From Labilithrix luteola (GTDB lineage: Bacteria; Myxococcota_A; Polyangia; Polyangiales; Polyangiaceae), in the NCBI RefSeq assembly GCF_001263205.1, contig NZ_CP012333.1:3162001-3226000 (forward strand): a stretch of 64,000 nt of DNA, in the 5' to 3' direction. The translations under genes and the position numbers were made by a program. The notes beneath the pieces were generated by a model. The model worked only from the letters and a program-made list of their open reading frames with translations. It was not told where the DNA came from and did not search any database. Numbering within the stretch: position 1 is the first letter of the stretch; every line of letters starts with the position of its first letter. Below, in pieces: positions 27,492 to 36,802 of this stretch.

Positions 27492-29311
27492 CGTCCACTC
27501 CCTGACTGCTCGACGTGGAACTCGACACGACGGTTCTTGCTTCGCGCGTCGTCGGTCGTGTTGGGTTCGAGTGGTTTCTCGTCGCCGAAACCGACCGCGG
27601 AGAGACGCTCTTTGGCAATCCCGTGGTCGCTGAGCCATTTGACGACGGCCGCGGCGCGCGACGCGCTCAGGGCCTTCTTCGCCGCCTTCGCACCTCGGTC
27701 GTCCGAGTGTCCCTCGACGCGGAGATGCGCGATCTCCGAATGCGCCTTCAAGACAGCCAGAACGGCCTGCAGCACTTCCTCACTGTCCTTGCCCGCCACG
27801 ATGTCGGCGCTTGCGTTCTTGAAGCGAACCTGATCGGTAATCTTGATCGAGTCGCCATCGAGAAAGGCCTTCGGACAACCATTCTTCTTCGGATCGGGAT
27901 CCGACTTGCCGGCTGCGTCGGGGCACGCGTCGTTCTCGTTCGTGATTCCGTCGTGGTCACGATCCGGATCGGGACAGCCATTCGTTTTCGGGTCGGTCGT
28001 TTTCACTCCGGCCGTGGAAGGACACGCGTCTTCGACATCCAAGATTCCGTCACTGTCTTGGTCTCTGCTCGGGCATCCGTTCTGGCGAGCGTCCAGCGAG
28101 CGAGCGCCCTTCTCGGAGGGACAGGCGTCTTCGTTGTCCGGCACGCCGTCGCCATCCGCGTCGCCGGGGCAACCGTTCTTCGCCGGGTCGCTCGATGCTT
28201 GGCCCGCGACGTGCGAACACGCATCGAAAACATCGGGAATTCCGTCTGCGTCCGAGTCGGGACATCCATTCTTCGCCGGGTCATCGGACTTCGGCCCGCT
28301 TGCGAACGCACAGGCATCTTCGCTGTCCTTGATGCCATCGCCATCGCGGTCATCGTTCACTTCGGGCGCCGGCTTGGGCGCTTCCTCCGCCGGAGCGGAG
28401 TCGGGAATCCACTCGAGCGAGAGAAGTCCGCGAACTACGGGAGCGCCGTAACCGCGTGTCAAATGAGGTCCGAAACCCGCCCCGATTCGTAGATTCGCGC
28501 CGACGTCGTAGTGCGCGCCGAGCAGAATTTCGAGCGGCGTCGTACGCGCCTCGAACGCACGATCGTTCGCGGCCGTCGCTCCGAACAGCTCAGGGCCGAC
28601 GAGGAGCTTGTCATCGACCATGACACCGGCACTCGCGGCATAAACGAATTGATTGCCAATCTGGCCATCGATGAAGGGCTCGTCGCGGACGCGATACATG
28701 AACCCAACGCGAGCAGCGTAAGCAAAGACCGATGCACGACCGGCGAACATGAGTTGCGGCAGCACGCGGGGCTTGCCATCGCCCGTGTATGCCTGGGGCG
28801 AGCCCGCCGGCATGAAGAGCTGTACGCCGGCAGCCATGGTCGCGGCGTCGGTCGGCCTGCCGAAGAGCCGCACGTCCGTGCTGACGCGCACGTCGCCCGC
28901 CGCAACGTCCTGCCCCGGCTGGTGGACCACGCCGTTGACGGTCACGGCGTCCCCATCTGCGTAGAGCTGGAGCGGCACACTCAGGCCGAGGCGAACGCGG
29001 TCCGCGAGGGTGACGGAAGCTCCGAGGTGAACGATGTTCTGGTTCTCGACGATCGCGGCGTTGACGCGGCCATCCGACTTGTAATCGACGAGCGAGCGAT
29101 ACGAGTAGTCGTTGACCAATCCGAGCGCGAGCCGCCCGTGGCCTCGGAAGTCGAGGGAGTCGAGGACGAACCATCGACTGCCGCGCTCGCTTGGATTGAA
29201 TTGATTCGCCGCATACCCCGGCTGCTCTTGAGCACTCGCAGAGAACGGGACGAGCGAGACGAGCGACACACCGGCCGCGACGCCGAGTGCACGCAGATGC
29301 TTTGCCGCCAT
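27488..29311 (-). CDS. OmpA-family outer membrane protein with TSP type-3 repeats
   Basis: A 607-residue protein: signal peptide (about 1-27), an outer-membrane barrel-like domain (about 40-310), a calcium-binding thrombospondin type-3 region (about 318-470) with five to six DxDxDG(I/V)-type repeats each followed by a Cys pair (such as DACPSEKGA and NGCP), and a C-terminal OmpA-like peptidoglycan-binding domain (about 475-600: LRVEGHSDDRGAKAAKKALS, then SKNRRVEFH). The last two give the diaminopimelate-binding signature. It links the outer membrane to the cell wall through a rigid Ca-loaded stalk. The gene opens a unit with the coupled DUF481 gene and mscL. AAAGAGA precedes the ATG. Confidence 0.92.
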   Translation of the reverse strand: MAAKHLRALGVAAGVSLVSLVPFSASAQEQPGYAANQFNPSERGSRWFVLDSLDFRGHGRLALGLVNDYSYRSLVDYKSDGRVNAAIVENQNIVHLGASVTLADRVRLGLSVPLQLYADGDAVTVNGVVHQPGQDVAAGDVRVSTDVRLFGRPTDAATMAAGVQLFMPAGSPQAYTGDGKPRVLPQLMFAGRASVFAYAARVGFMYRVRDEPFIDGQIGNQFVYAASAGVMVDDKLLVGPELFGATAANDRAFEARTTPLEILLGAHYDVGANLRIGAGFGPHLTRGYGAPVVRGLLSLEWIPDSAPAEEAPKPAPEVNDDRDGDGIKDSEDACAFASGPKSDDPAKNGCPDSDADGIPDVFDACSHVAGQASSDPAKNGCPGDADGDGVPDNEDACPSEKGARSLDARQNGCPSRDQDSDGILDVEDACPSTAGVKTTDPKTNGCPDPDRDHDGITNENDACPDAAGKSDPDPKKNGCPKAFLDGDSIKITDQVRFKNASADIVAGKDSEEVLQAVLAVLKAHSEIAHLRVEGHSDDRGAKAAKKALSASRAAAVVKWLSDHGIAKERLSAVGFGDEKPLEPNTTDDARSKNRRVEFHVEQSGSGR

Positions 29312-29587
29312 GATTCGAGATCTCTTTCGTTGAAAAGCAAGAGACGTGGATGCGTCGGTCGACGCTCACCACATCACGCGCCATCGCGCGGCCGGGCGCA
29401 CAGCACGGCGCATGCCGCTACGAAGTTCCCGAGAGAGCCCGTCGTTCGGGCCAGCTTTGCTGCACCGGCGCTACACCTGTTCGTAGCGTCGCCGCGACAC
29501 TCGCGCGTCGCGTGCAGCTCGGCCGTGGAACCTTGAATAGCTCACGGGCTCGGAGCGTTCTCTCCTCGAGGAGACAGGGCAGGCGAC

Positions 29588-30646
29588 ATGGCGCGACTCT
29601 CGTGGTGGCAAGCGGCGATGGCCTTCGGGCTCTGGGCTTGTGGAACGCCCACGTCGACGACATCGGCACCCGTCGTTCCGAACGCGACGTCGCCATCGTC
29701 ATCGCGAGAAGAGCCGCCTCGCATGGCGACCGGCAAGCTCGTCACCATCTCCGATCGCACGGAGGGTGATGCGCTCTATCGCGTGCTCGTCGACGGCACG
29801 GCAACGCGAGTTTGGCCGCCTCGTGACCGTGCGCCGATATTCACTCTCCACGAGGAGCTTGGCGTCGGTTCCGACGAGATGCAGGCATCGCCCGACGGAC
29901 AGCGCGTCGCCTACGTCGAAGACGGCGTGCTGAACGTGAGCCACCTGGAAGACGGCTCGACGATCGGCATCTTCCGAGCGCCGCACATCGAGGACGCGAT
30001 TTTCGTCACGGCGTGGAGTCCGGACAGCCACGCGCTTCTCTACGCTCTCGAACGACGTCTCCCCGGCAATCCGGACGACGAAGCCTCGACCTACGACGCG
30101 GCGCGCTTCTTTCTCTACGATTTTCGCTCCCGCACGACGACCTCGATGTCACTGCCCGGCGAGTTCCACGGTTGGCTCCCGTCGGGAGAGATAATTCTCC
30201 TCGATGGCGACCAGGCTCTTCTCTTTGCCGATGGAAAGCACCGTCCGCTTCTCTCCGACCGGGTGCGACTTGGTCAACTCGACGTGAGCGCCGATGGCTC
30301 GCGCATCGTCGCGATGGCGGCGGTCGACCACGGTTCGCAAGTCGTTTCGATCGATCCGCGCGCGGAACGAATGAAGCCGCTCGGCACGCCACGCCGACAC
30401 GCGGATGTGCAATGGCCACACGTTTCTCCGAATGGAGAAATCGTTGCTCGAATGGAGCGTGGTCGCACCGAAGGTGGCATTCCCGAATGGGCCGTATTCA
30501 TCGAGGAGCGCCAACTGACGCCCTTCGCGAAAACTCTACGTTCCTTCACTTGGCTCGACGAAGCCACCCTGGCAGTCCTCTACGATCACGAGCTCCTCGT
30601 GATCGCGCGCGACGGCACGGTGAAGGGCCGCCCCCAGCTCCGCTGA
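29588..30646 (+). CDS. Lipoprotein with TolB/WD40-like propeller
   Basis: A 352-residue protein with a lipobox (GLWACGTP, Cys18), a Thr/Ser/Pro-rich tether and a beta-propeller of the TolB N-terminal/WD40-like type: blades include SPDGQRVAYVEDG, TAWSPDSHALLYALE, SADGSRIVAMAAVD and SPNGEIVARMERG. TolB itself also has an N-terminal domain and a different context; no tol-pal genes are near, so a TolB assignment is not justified. It probably acts as a surface or periplasmic scaffold. The gene is divergent from the OmpA-type gene across 276 bp with no other feature recognised. Confidence 0.82.
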   Translation: MARLSWWQAAMAFGLWACGTPTSTTSAPVVPNATSPSSSREEPPRMATGKLVTISDRTEGDALYRVLVDGTATRVWPPRDRAPIFTLHEELGVGSDEMQASPDGQRVAYVEDGVLNVSHLEDGSTIGIFRAPHIEDAIFVTAWSPDSHALLYALERRLPGNPDDEASTYDAARFFLYDFRSRTTTSMSLPGEFHGWLPSGEIILLDGDQALLFADGKHRPLLSDRVRLGQLDVSADGSRIVAMAAVDHGSQVVSIDPRAERMKPLGTPRRHADVQWPHVSPNGEIVARMERGRTEGGIPEWAVFIEERQLTPFAKTLRSFTWLDEATLAVLYDHELLVIARDGTVKGRPQLR

Positions 30647-30900
30647 GCGTGATGGCGGTGGTCGTGGTCTGGCGCCCAACGACAAACGGCCAATCGCGCA
30701 GCGACTCTATCGTGAACGGTTCACCACGCGTCCGCGTGAACGTTTGGCGACGAGAGGACCCGAGGCTGCCCACAGCTCTGCAATTTCGGGCCTTGAAGCA
30801 TTGCTCGCTCATTGGTCCCCGTTCTTGCATAGTCGGCGACTCGCGCCGAGCCACGGACCACGTGCTCGCCCGTGCTCGCAACCTCTCGCGGAGATCCTTC

Positions 30901-31539
30901 ATGCTTACGGTCCGAGTGTTTCGTTCTTCTGCCGCCTTCGTCCCCGTTCTCGCGTCCCTCCTTGCCATTGCCGGCGGCTGTTCGTCGGGGAGCGAGGGCG
31001 GTTCAGGTGCAGGTGCCGTGAGCTCCGTCGACTCGAGCAAACGGGTCGATAGCCTCTCCGACGCCGAGGCGAAGCAGTACTGCGAAGACGGACAGAGCTA
31101 CACAACTTCGCAAATGAAGGCGCTCGACACGAAGCGAATCGGTTGCGGCTTCACCGCCCAGTTCACCGCCGGCATCGGCGCGCAGAGCGACGCGGACGCC
31201 CAAGCGAAGTGTCGAACGCAGTTCGATGAATGCATGAACAAGCCTGACGACGCGGGCGACGCTGGAACTGGCGACGCGGAAACAGACGACAGCTGCGCGT
31301 CGTTCAAGAACCAAACCCAAGGTTGTTCGGCCACGGTTGGTGAAATGAACCAATGCGTCGCCGACCAGATCGCCGCGCTCAAGGCGCTCGCGGGCAAAGA
31401 CTTCTGCGCCGACGCGAAGGTTCGAACGCAAAGTGACCAGCCTGGGTCACCTGTCGCAACCCCAGCCAGCTGCACGGCGCTGGCGAGCAAGTGTCCGTCG
31501 CTCTTTGGCGGCACCGATGACAGCAGCAACGGCGGCTGA
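30901..31539 (+). CDS. Small Cys-containing lipoprotein
   Basis: A 212-residue lipoprotein (lipobox AIAGGCSSG). The mature part contains at least eight cysteines in two similar halves (SDAEAKQYCEDGQSY...RIGCGF...CRTQFDECM and SCASFKNQTQGCSATVGEMNQCVADQ...FCADA...CTALASKCP), separated by an Asp/Gly-rich segment. This suggests a disulphide-stabilised helical domain seen in other myxobacterial lipoproteins; no family name or function can be given. The ATG at 30901 has GGAG 9-10 nt upstream. The 254 bp before it contain an imperfect hairpin around 30716-30745 but no gene. Confidence 0.78.
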   Translation: MLTVRVFRSSAAFVPVLASLLAIAGGCSSGSEGGSGAGAVSSVDSSKRVDSLSDAEAKQYCEDGQSYTTSQMKALDTKRIGCGFTAQFTAGIGAQSDADAQAKCRTQFDECMNKPDDAGDAGTGDAETDDSCASFKNQTQGCSATVGEMNQCVADQIAALKALAGKDFCADAKVRTQSDQPGSPVATPASCTALASKCPSLFGGTDDSSNGG

Positions 31540-31768
31540 GCGCATTCACCGACCCGAGACCTCCTCGTCGGTGCACCGACGGACGCGGTGACACGAAGAT
31601 GTTGCCGCGTCCGAGCGGCGAGCACGAGCTCGTGGCCAGCGCAGCATTTGCCGGCCTGCTCGAGTGGCAAACAGAAGCGCAATCGTGTTCTCCCCGCCGT
31701 GTCCTTAGGCCAGAAGGTGTTAGCGTTACGCGGCGACGGCCCCTCCGTCGGTCTTCTCGGTCTTCGCC

Positions 31769-32863
31769 GTGGTGCGCACGCTCGAGCTCTTGAAACGAGG
31801 ATGGCCAGCAACGCTTGCCGTCGCCCTCTCGACCGGCGCGGCAAGAGCCGACGGAGCGGTGGTGACCACCGACGTCGTCCCCGCCCCCAAAGTGGAGCTG
31901 CGCTACGAGGTGGAGAAGGGCATCGTCGGATGCCTCTCCGAGCCTGAATTCCTCGACGCCGTTCGTCGCCGTCTGCCGGACGAGGAGCCCTTCGCCGAGG
32001 GCGCGTCCATCCTGGTCACCACCCGCATCGCTCGGGACGGTCGATGGTTGCACGCGACCATCACGCACCGTGAGCGGGTCGATCAAACTCCGGACGCGGC
32101 CGCGACCCAGGACATCGTTGCCGGCTCCGCCGAGTGTTCGACCCTGAGCGCCGCGGCCGCGCTCACCGTCAGCCTCACGATCGAGCGCTCACGTAGCCTT
32201 TCCCTCGCAGCGCCGCCAACGACGACGCCGATACCGGGACCACAGGAGCCCTCCGTCGCCGCTCCGGTCGGCACGGTCGGTCCGGCTCCCGCCGAGCCGC
32301 GAACGTCCCATCCCGCGAAGGCTGCCGCGCCTCCGCCGTCTGCTCCGCCTGCTCCGCGTACGCATACGGAGGTCCGAACGCAGGCTGCCTTCCTCGTGGG
32401 CGTCGGGATCTTGCCCCACGCCTCGACCGGAACGTCGTTCGGACTCACGGCGCGGAGAGGTCGCTTCGGCGTCGGCCTCGATGCAGGAGCTTGGTTGCCG
32501 GCGACCATCGAATCCGGTGCGGGGCATGCCGGCGCGCAGGCGTGGCTCCTTTTTCTCTCCGGCTCCGCTTGCTTGCACACTGCATGGTTGCGAACGTTCG
32601 TGTGCGCGATCGGCACGGCAGGCGACTTCCGCGCGGCCGGCACCGGCCGAGTGGTCAGTCGCTTGTCGAGCTCGGCCTACTTCGCCGGAGGAGCCCGCCT
32701 CGGCACCGAAGTCCCGATCGCCGGTCCTTTCTCGCTCGAGCTCCATGGCAGCGCTCTCTTTCCAGTTTCGCGCCCCCTCCTTCGCTTCGGCAACGAGTCG
32801 CTATGGCGCGCGCCTTTGGTGGGGGGAGAAATCGGCGTCGGTCTTCGCATGTCGATTTTGTGA
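31769..32863 (+). CDS. Secreted protein of ECF-sigma-linked myxobacterial family
   Basis: A 364-residue protein starting at GTG 31769, with a signal peptide (cleavage near ARADG). An N-terminal domain (about 40-140) has VGCLSEPEFLDAVRRRLP, a motif I recognise from a recurrent Polyangiales family usually encoded beside an ECF sigma factor. After a Pro/Ala-rich linker (about 145-205), the C-terminal half is Gly-rich with alternating hydrophobics, ends in GLRMSIL, and may be a small outer-membrane barrel. It lies 51 bp upstream of the sigma factor gene in the same direction. Its role is unknown. The family link is from memory of similar gene orders, not a search. Confidence 0.75.
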   Translation: MVRTLELLKRGWPATLAVALSTGAARADGAVVTTDVVPAPKVELRYEVEKGIVGCLSEPEFLDAVRRRLPDEEPFAEGASILVTTRIARDGRWLHATITHRERVDQTPDAAATQDIVAGSAECSTLSAAAALTVSLTIERSRSLSLAAPPTTTPIPGPQEPSVAAPVGTVGPAPAEPRTSHPAKAAAPPPSAPPAPRTHTEVRTQAAFLVGVGILPHASTGTSFGLTARRGRFGVGLDAGAWLPATIESGAGHAGAQAWLLFLSGSACLHTAWLRTFVCAIGTAGDFRAAGTGRVVSRLSSSAYFAGGARLGTEVPIAGPFSLELHGSALFPVSRPLLRFGNESLWRAPLVGGEIGVGLRMSIL

Positions 32864-32914
32864 CGAGTCCCAGGGGGACCGCCCAATACCGATCGATGGC
32901 CGCGCAGAACGGCC

Positions 32915-33469
32915 ATGACGACGCATGAGCTCCGCTCGGAGCAGCACGTACGAGTGGACTTCCGCGACATCTTTCGAGAGCACCTCCGCTTCGTCCTCAT
33001 GAGCTTGCGACGCCTCGGCGTACGCGATGGGGACGTCGAGGACGTCGCTCAAGAAGTGTTCGTCGCCGTCCATCGAAAGCTCGACGACTACGACTCGACC
33101 CGCCCGCTCCCACTCTGGCTCTTCGGCTTCTGCCTCCGCGCAGCGTCGTCGTATCGGCGCCTCGCGCGTCACCGCCGGTGGCAGCAACCAGAAGACGACT
33201 CCGCGCTCGAACCGACGAACACCGCCCCCCTTCCCGACGACCAGATGGTCGCCGAAGAAAATCGACGCATGGTCCTCGCCGCGCTCGACGCCATCGAAGA
33301 AGAGCGCCGCGTGGTGTTCGTCATGCACGAAATGAACGATTTCCCCGCCTCGCAGATCGCCGAAATGCTCAACGTCCCCGCCAATACCGTTTATTCGCGC
33401 CTGCGCCTCGCTCGCGAGGAATTCCGCAAAGCCGTACATCGGATTCGGGCGTCACGGAGCACTCGATGA
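32915..33469 (+). CDS. ECF-family RNA polymerase sigma factor
   Basis: A 184-residue group 4 sigma factor that directs RNA polymerase to its own promoter class. Region 2 (about 18-85) shows DVEDVAQEVFVAVHRKL, with core-binding and -10-melting residues, and LWLFGFCLRAASSYRR. Region 4 (about 115-175) has EERRVVFVMHEMNDFPASQIAEMLNVPANTVYSRL, the helix-turn-helix that binds the -35. No region 1 or 3 is present. The stop overlaps the start of the next gene (ATGA), which encodes a single-pass membrane protein, the usual arrangement for a sigma/anti-sigma pair. The downstream lipoprotein genes in the same direction are candidate targets. Confidence 0.92.
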   Translation: MTTHELRSEQHVRVDFRDIFREHLRFVLMSLRRLGVRDGDVEDVAQEVFVAVHRKLDDYDSTRPLPLWLFGFCLRAASSYRRLARHRRWQQPEDDSALEPTNTAPLPDDQMVAEENRRMVLAALDAIEEERRVVFVMHEMNDFPASQIAEMLNVPANTVYSRLRLAREEFRKAVHRIRASRSTR

Positions 33470-34251
33470 GCCGGCTTCGCGAGGAGCACTCGCAGCACTC
33501 GCAGGACTCTCTCGAGTCCGATCTTCGCGCCATGATCGACGACGCGAAGCGTCTCGACTCCGTCGAACCAGCCTATGGCGGGCCCGCACACGACCGCATC
33601 CTCGCGAAGGTCGAACGTGCCCTGTCCGCACCAAACGCTGTCCGGCGTAGCATCTTCATGAGTCGCTCCGGACTCCTCGTCGCCGCCGTCTGCACGCTCG
33701 GGACGTTGGCGGCGTGGCAAGTCGTCGGCACCGGATCCGCCGGCGCGCCGACATCGATGACGGTCAGCACGGTCAGCACGGTCAGCACGGTCAGCACGCC
33801 GAACGTCCCGGCGCCTGTCGTCGCTCCGCCCTCGGATACCGGCGCTCCCGACGTTCCGACCATGCGCGTCGACGACCTTCCGGCATCCGCACAAGCGCCA
33901 CTCGCGGCTCCGCCCGCACGACGCGCAAATAGCGCGAACGCGACGCCGGAGGCTGGCGGTACGGATCTCGCCGAAGAGTATCGGCTCGTCGAAGACGCGC
34001 GCGCCAAGCTCGCGGCCAAGAATTACGCGGGCGCGCTCCGCTCCGTCGAAGAACACGAGCGACGCTTTCCGCGCGGTCAGCTCAATCAGGAGAACGAGAG
34101 TCTCCACATCCAGGCGCTCGCCGAGGCCGGTCGCCTTCCCGAGGCTCGCGAGCGAGCCGCTCGGTTCCATGCGCGCTTTCCGAACGGCCTGCTCGCCCCC
34201 TCCGTCGCACGGGCCATTGCCAGCGGAAGTCCCACCCCCGCAGTCCCCTGA
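33466..34251 (+). CDS. Membrane-anchored TPR protein, putative anti-sigma partner
   Basis: A 261-residue protein coupled to the sigma gene by ATGA. The N-terminal cytosolic part (1-64) is charged and contains DLRAMIDDAKRLD; a single transmembrane helix follows (SGLLVAAVCTLGTLAAWQVV, about 67-86). A Thr/Val/Ser and Pro/Ala-rich stretch (with the 9-bp tandem repeat) leads to a periplasmic helical domain with TPR-like pattern (AAKNYAGALRSVEEHERRFPRGQL...ALAEAGRLPEAR). No zinc-binding ZAS motif (HxxxCxxC) is seen, so if it is an anti-sigma factor it is of a non-ZAS type. The function is inferred from coupling and topology only. Confidence 0.8.
   Translation: MSRLREEHSQHSQDSLESDLRAMIDDAKRLDSVEPAYGGPAHDRILAKVERALSAPNAVRRSIFMSRSGLLVAAVCTLGTLAAWQVVGTGSAGAPTSMTVSTVSTVSTVSTPNVPAPVVAPPSDTGAPDVPTMRVDDLPASAQAPLAAPPARRANSANATPEAGGTDLAEEYRLVEDARAKLAAKNYAGALRSVEEHERRFPRGQLNQENESLHIQALAEAGRLPEARERAARFHARFPNGLLAPSVARAIASGSPTPAVP
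33762..33797 (+). repeat. 9-bp tandem repeat inside the TPR gene
   Basis: Four perfect copies of ggtcagcac in frame, encoding a Val-Ser-Thr repeat just after the membrane helix. The array is expected to vary in copy number by slippage without changing the frame, altering only the length of the periplasmic stalk. Confidence 0.9.
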
Positions 34252-34319
34252 CGCTCCGCTTGCGAGCGTCTCCATCTTGCTCTCGCCACCACGCCACTTC
34301 CCAGGCGCTTCAGGTGCTC

Positions 34320-35549
34320 ATGTCTTCACGCCGGTACCATCGAATCTTCGCTCTTGCGATCACGGGCTCCGCGGTCGCGCTCGCAAGCGCATGCGCGGAC
34401 ACGCCGCTCGACGTCGGCGCCCGACTCGACGACATCGACGCAAGCGCGCCGCCACCTTCGTTCACGCCGCAAGACTCCGGCGGTGACTCCGATGCGCCCT
34501 CTCTGGAGTCTCCCAAGCTCTGCATCGCCACGAGCTGCACGGAACCGTACACGACCTGTGGCAACGGATATCCGTGCTCCGTGAATCTCGATACGGATTC
34601 CAACAACTGCGGAGAGTGCGGCAAGGTTTGCCCGTCGCAGTTCGGCAATCTGCACATGTCTTCGACGTGCGTGGCGGGCGCGTGTCGACCGCTTTGCGCC
34701 AAGGAGCCTGCCGGCGGCAAGTTCTGGGTATTCGCGGACTGCAACACCGTCCTCGAGGATGGCTGCGAGACGAACACCTCGACCGATCCCAGCAACTGCG
34801 GCGCGTGCGGGAACAAGTGCGCGGACGGCGTTCGATGCATCGACGGCAAGTGCGGGTGCGACGCGGGCCTGATCGATTGCGGAGGCGAATGCATCGACCC
34901 GCGCAACAACGATGACCATTGCGGTGCGTGCGGGAATGCCTGCTCGTGGCCGACCAACGCGCCCGAGCCGCCTCCGCACATGGAATATGGCTGCGTCGAC
35001 AACCAGTGCGGGCAGCTCAGGTGCCAGGATTGGTGGGGCGATACCTGGGCCGATTGCGACAAGGATCCCAAGAACGGCTGCGAGGTTTTCGTCGGTCTCA
35101 GTTACACCGATACCGACCCCAACAATTGTGGCAAGTGCGGAAACAAGTGCACCGCCGGTCAAGTCTGCTGGGACCTCAACGAAGACTATCACCCCGAGTG
35201 CCTCTGCGCGAATCCGACCCAGACGCTCTGCGGGACCATCGATACGTCCAACCTCGGTTGTTACGATCTCCTGAGCGACCCCGACAACTGCGGCACGTGC
35301 TTCACCAAGTGTGAGGCCTGGCACGAGAACACCACGGCAACGTGCCGAAAAGGCATCTGCGAAACGGGATGTGCGCCCGGTTGGGGTGATTGCGACTTCA
35401 ATCCCAACAACGGTTGCGAAACCAATCTGATGGTGAGCGATGGCCATTGCGGCCAATGCGGAAACCATTGCGATACCCAAGCTGGCCAGCCGTGCATCAA
35501 CGGCCAGTGCGCGATGACCGAGTGCGACGCCGGGACGGTGACGAAGTGA
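34320..35549 (+). CDS. Cys-rich repeat lipoprotein
   Basis: A 409-residue lipoprotein (lipobox LASACADT) with an Asp/Ser/Pro-rich tether (to about 75) and a body of repeated Cys modules of the form D..NCG.CGN.C, e.g. SNNCGECGKVC, SNCGACGNKC, DDHCGACGNAC, NNCGKCGNKC and DNCGTCFTKC, interspersed with NGCE segments (DGCETN, NGCEVF, NGCETN). About 50 cysteines suggest an all-disulphide, calcium-independent surface stalk. Such NCGxCG repeats are common in secreted proteins of Polyangiales; their ligand is unknown. The stop overlaps the next ATG by one base (TGATG). ATG 34320 begins the signal peptide; upstream in-frame codons are not conserved-looking. Confidence 0.88.
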   Translation: MSSRRYHRIFALAITGSAVALASACADTPLDVGARLDDIDASAPPPSFTPQDSGGDSDAPSLESPKLCIATSCTEPYTTCGNGYPCSVNLDTDSNNCGECGKVCPSQFGNLHMSSTCVAGACRPLCAKEPAGGKFWVFADCNTVLEDGCETNTSTDPSNCGACGNKCADGVRCIDGKCGCDAGLIDCGGECIDPRNNDDHCGACGNACSWPTNAPEPPPHMEYGCVDNQCGQLRCQDWWGDTWADCDKDPKNGCEVFVGLSYTDTDPNNCGKCGNKCTAGQVCWDLNEDYHPECLCANPTQTLCGTIDTSNLGCYDLLSDPDNCGTCFTKCEAWHENTTATCRKGICETGCAPGWGDCDFNPNNGCETNLMVSDGHCGQCGNHCDTQAGQPCINGQCAMTECDAGTVTK

Positions 35550-36802
35550 TGATTCACGCCAAGACCAACGCGACTCGTTCCCGCTCGCTTCTCCCCCTCG
35601 CGGCGGTCGGCCTCGCAGGCCTCGCCCTTGCCGTCGCGAGTTGCGCGCAGGCGAACGACTCCGTCGACGTGACCCCCGACGCCTCCACGGTCCCCGAGAG
35701 CGGCAGTCCACTCGTGGACGTGGATGCGGACGCCGCGCTCGATGCGAGCTGCGATGACGCGAGCGACGGCAGCTGCACGACGCGCGAGCTTACGTGCGCG
35801 GAGGCCGACTTTTGCGCTGTCCCGACCAATACGGACGCTCGCTTTGCGCTGCTCTCCGTGTGGGGTAGCTCGGCAAACGACGTCTGGGCCGTCGGCTCGG
35901 GTGGCACCATCGCGCACTGGGATGGCGCGGCCTGGGCGAGGATCCCATTCAAAGGCAAAGACACGCTGCGCGCGGTAGGCGGCAGCTCCGCCACGGACGT
36001 CTGGATCGTCTCGGCGCCGAATCTCATCGCACATGTCGATGGGTTCCACGGCGATGCGACGAAGCTCGAAATCCAGCCTCCGCGTGACGAGGGTGATCCG
36101 ACGAACTGGCTCGGCTCGACACTCACGTACATCTGGAACATCGGTCCAGGAGAGTTCTTCGTAGGAGGCCCGACAACGCGGGGGTATCCGCAGAACAGCC
36201 TGTGGCGACACTACGGCACGCCGACCAATCCGCTGGACGCAACGTCGAACTGGGACGTCGCTTCGACCTACTGCATCAGCGGCCAGGTATGCCCTGACTC
36301 GAACGGCATCTGGGGAACGAGCGCGAACGACCTCTGGGTCATCGGCCAAAAGGGCGGCGTTCGCCACTCCAACGGCGCTGTCGGCAATGGCGGCGGCGCC
36401 AACCAGTGGACGCTCTTGAAGAACACGTTCACCGCCGACAACCTCCTGGGCATCTGGGGAAGCAGCAATTCGGATATCTGGATTGTCGGCGAAGGCGGAA
36501 CGATTCGGCACTGGTCGAACGACGCCTCTCGAGAGTGGGAGATCGTGCCGTCACCGACGACGGAGACCCTTCGCGCCGTTTGGGGAAGCGGGCCTCGCGA
36601 TGTGTGGGCCACCGGCGACAACGGAACGATCATCCATTGGGACGGCGACTCCTGGCGCCCGGCGACGGCGACCTTCCCGGTTGGGCCGAAGCCGCGTCTC
36701 TACCGCATCTGGGGCAGCGGTCCGAACGACGTCTGGATCGTCGGCGAAGCCACCGCATTGCACTTCACGGGTCCGAAAGCGCCGAAGGGCGGAACGCAAT
36801 GA
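35549..36802 (+). CDS. Beta-propeller lipoprotein with GSS..DVW.VG repeats (copy 1)
   Basis: A 417-residue lipoprotein (lipobox AVASCAQA) with an Asp/Ser-rich tether, a Cys pair region (about 65-90) and at least six repeats with the core WG(S/T)S..D(V/I/L)W(V/I)VG (VWGSSANDVWAVGSG, IWGTSANDLWVIGQ, IWGSSNSDIWIVGEG, VWGSGPRDVWATGDN, IWGSGPNDVWIVGE). These give a propeller-like fold as in photosystem stability factor/BNR-type proteins. The next gene encodes a second protein of the same design and overlaps it by ATGA, so this is an old tandem duplication. The probable location is the outer surface; binding partner unknown. Confidence 0.9.
   Translation: MIHAKTNATRSRSLLPLAAVGLAGLALAVASCAQANDSVDVTPDASTVPESGSPLVDVDADAALDASCDDASDGSCTTRELTCAEADFCAVPTNTDARFALLSVWGSSANDVWAVGSGGTIAHWDGAAWARIPFKGKDTLRAVGGSSATDVWIVSAPNLIAHVDGFHGDATKLEIQPPRDEGDPTNWLGSTLTYIWNIGPGEFFVGGPTTRGYPQNSLWRHYGTPTNPLDATSNWDVASTYCISGQVCPDSNGIWGTSANDLWVIGQKGGVRHSNGAVGNGGGANQWTLLKNTFTADNLLGIWGSSNSDIWIVGEGGTIRHWSNDASREWEIVPSPTTETLRAVWGSGPRDVWATGDNGTIIHWDGDSWRPATATFPVGPKPRLYRIWGSGPNDVWIVGEATALHFTGPKAPKGGTQ

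Noticed and set aside
30584..30604. Perfect 9-bp hairpin (gatcacgag-ctc-ctcgtgatc)
   Set aside because: Lies within the coding region of the propeller lipoprotein and is explained by its codons.
29588..30646. TolB
   Set aside because: Propeller blades only; it lacks the TolB N-terminal domain and the tol-pal context, and has a lipobox.
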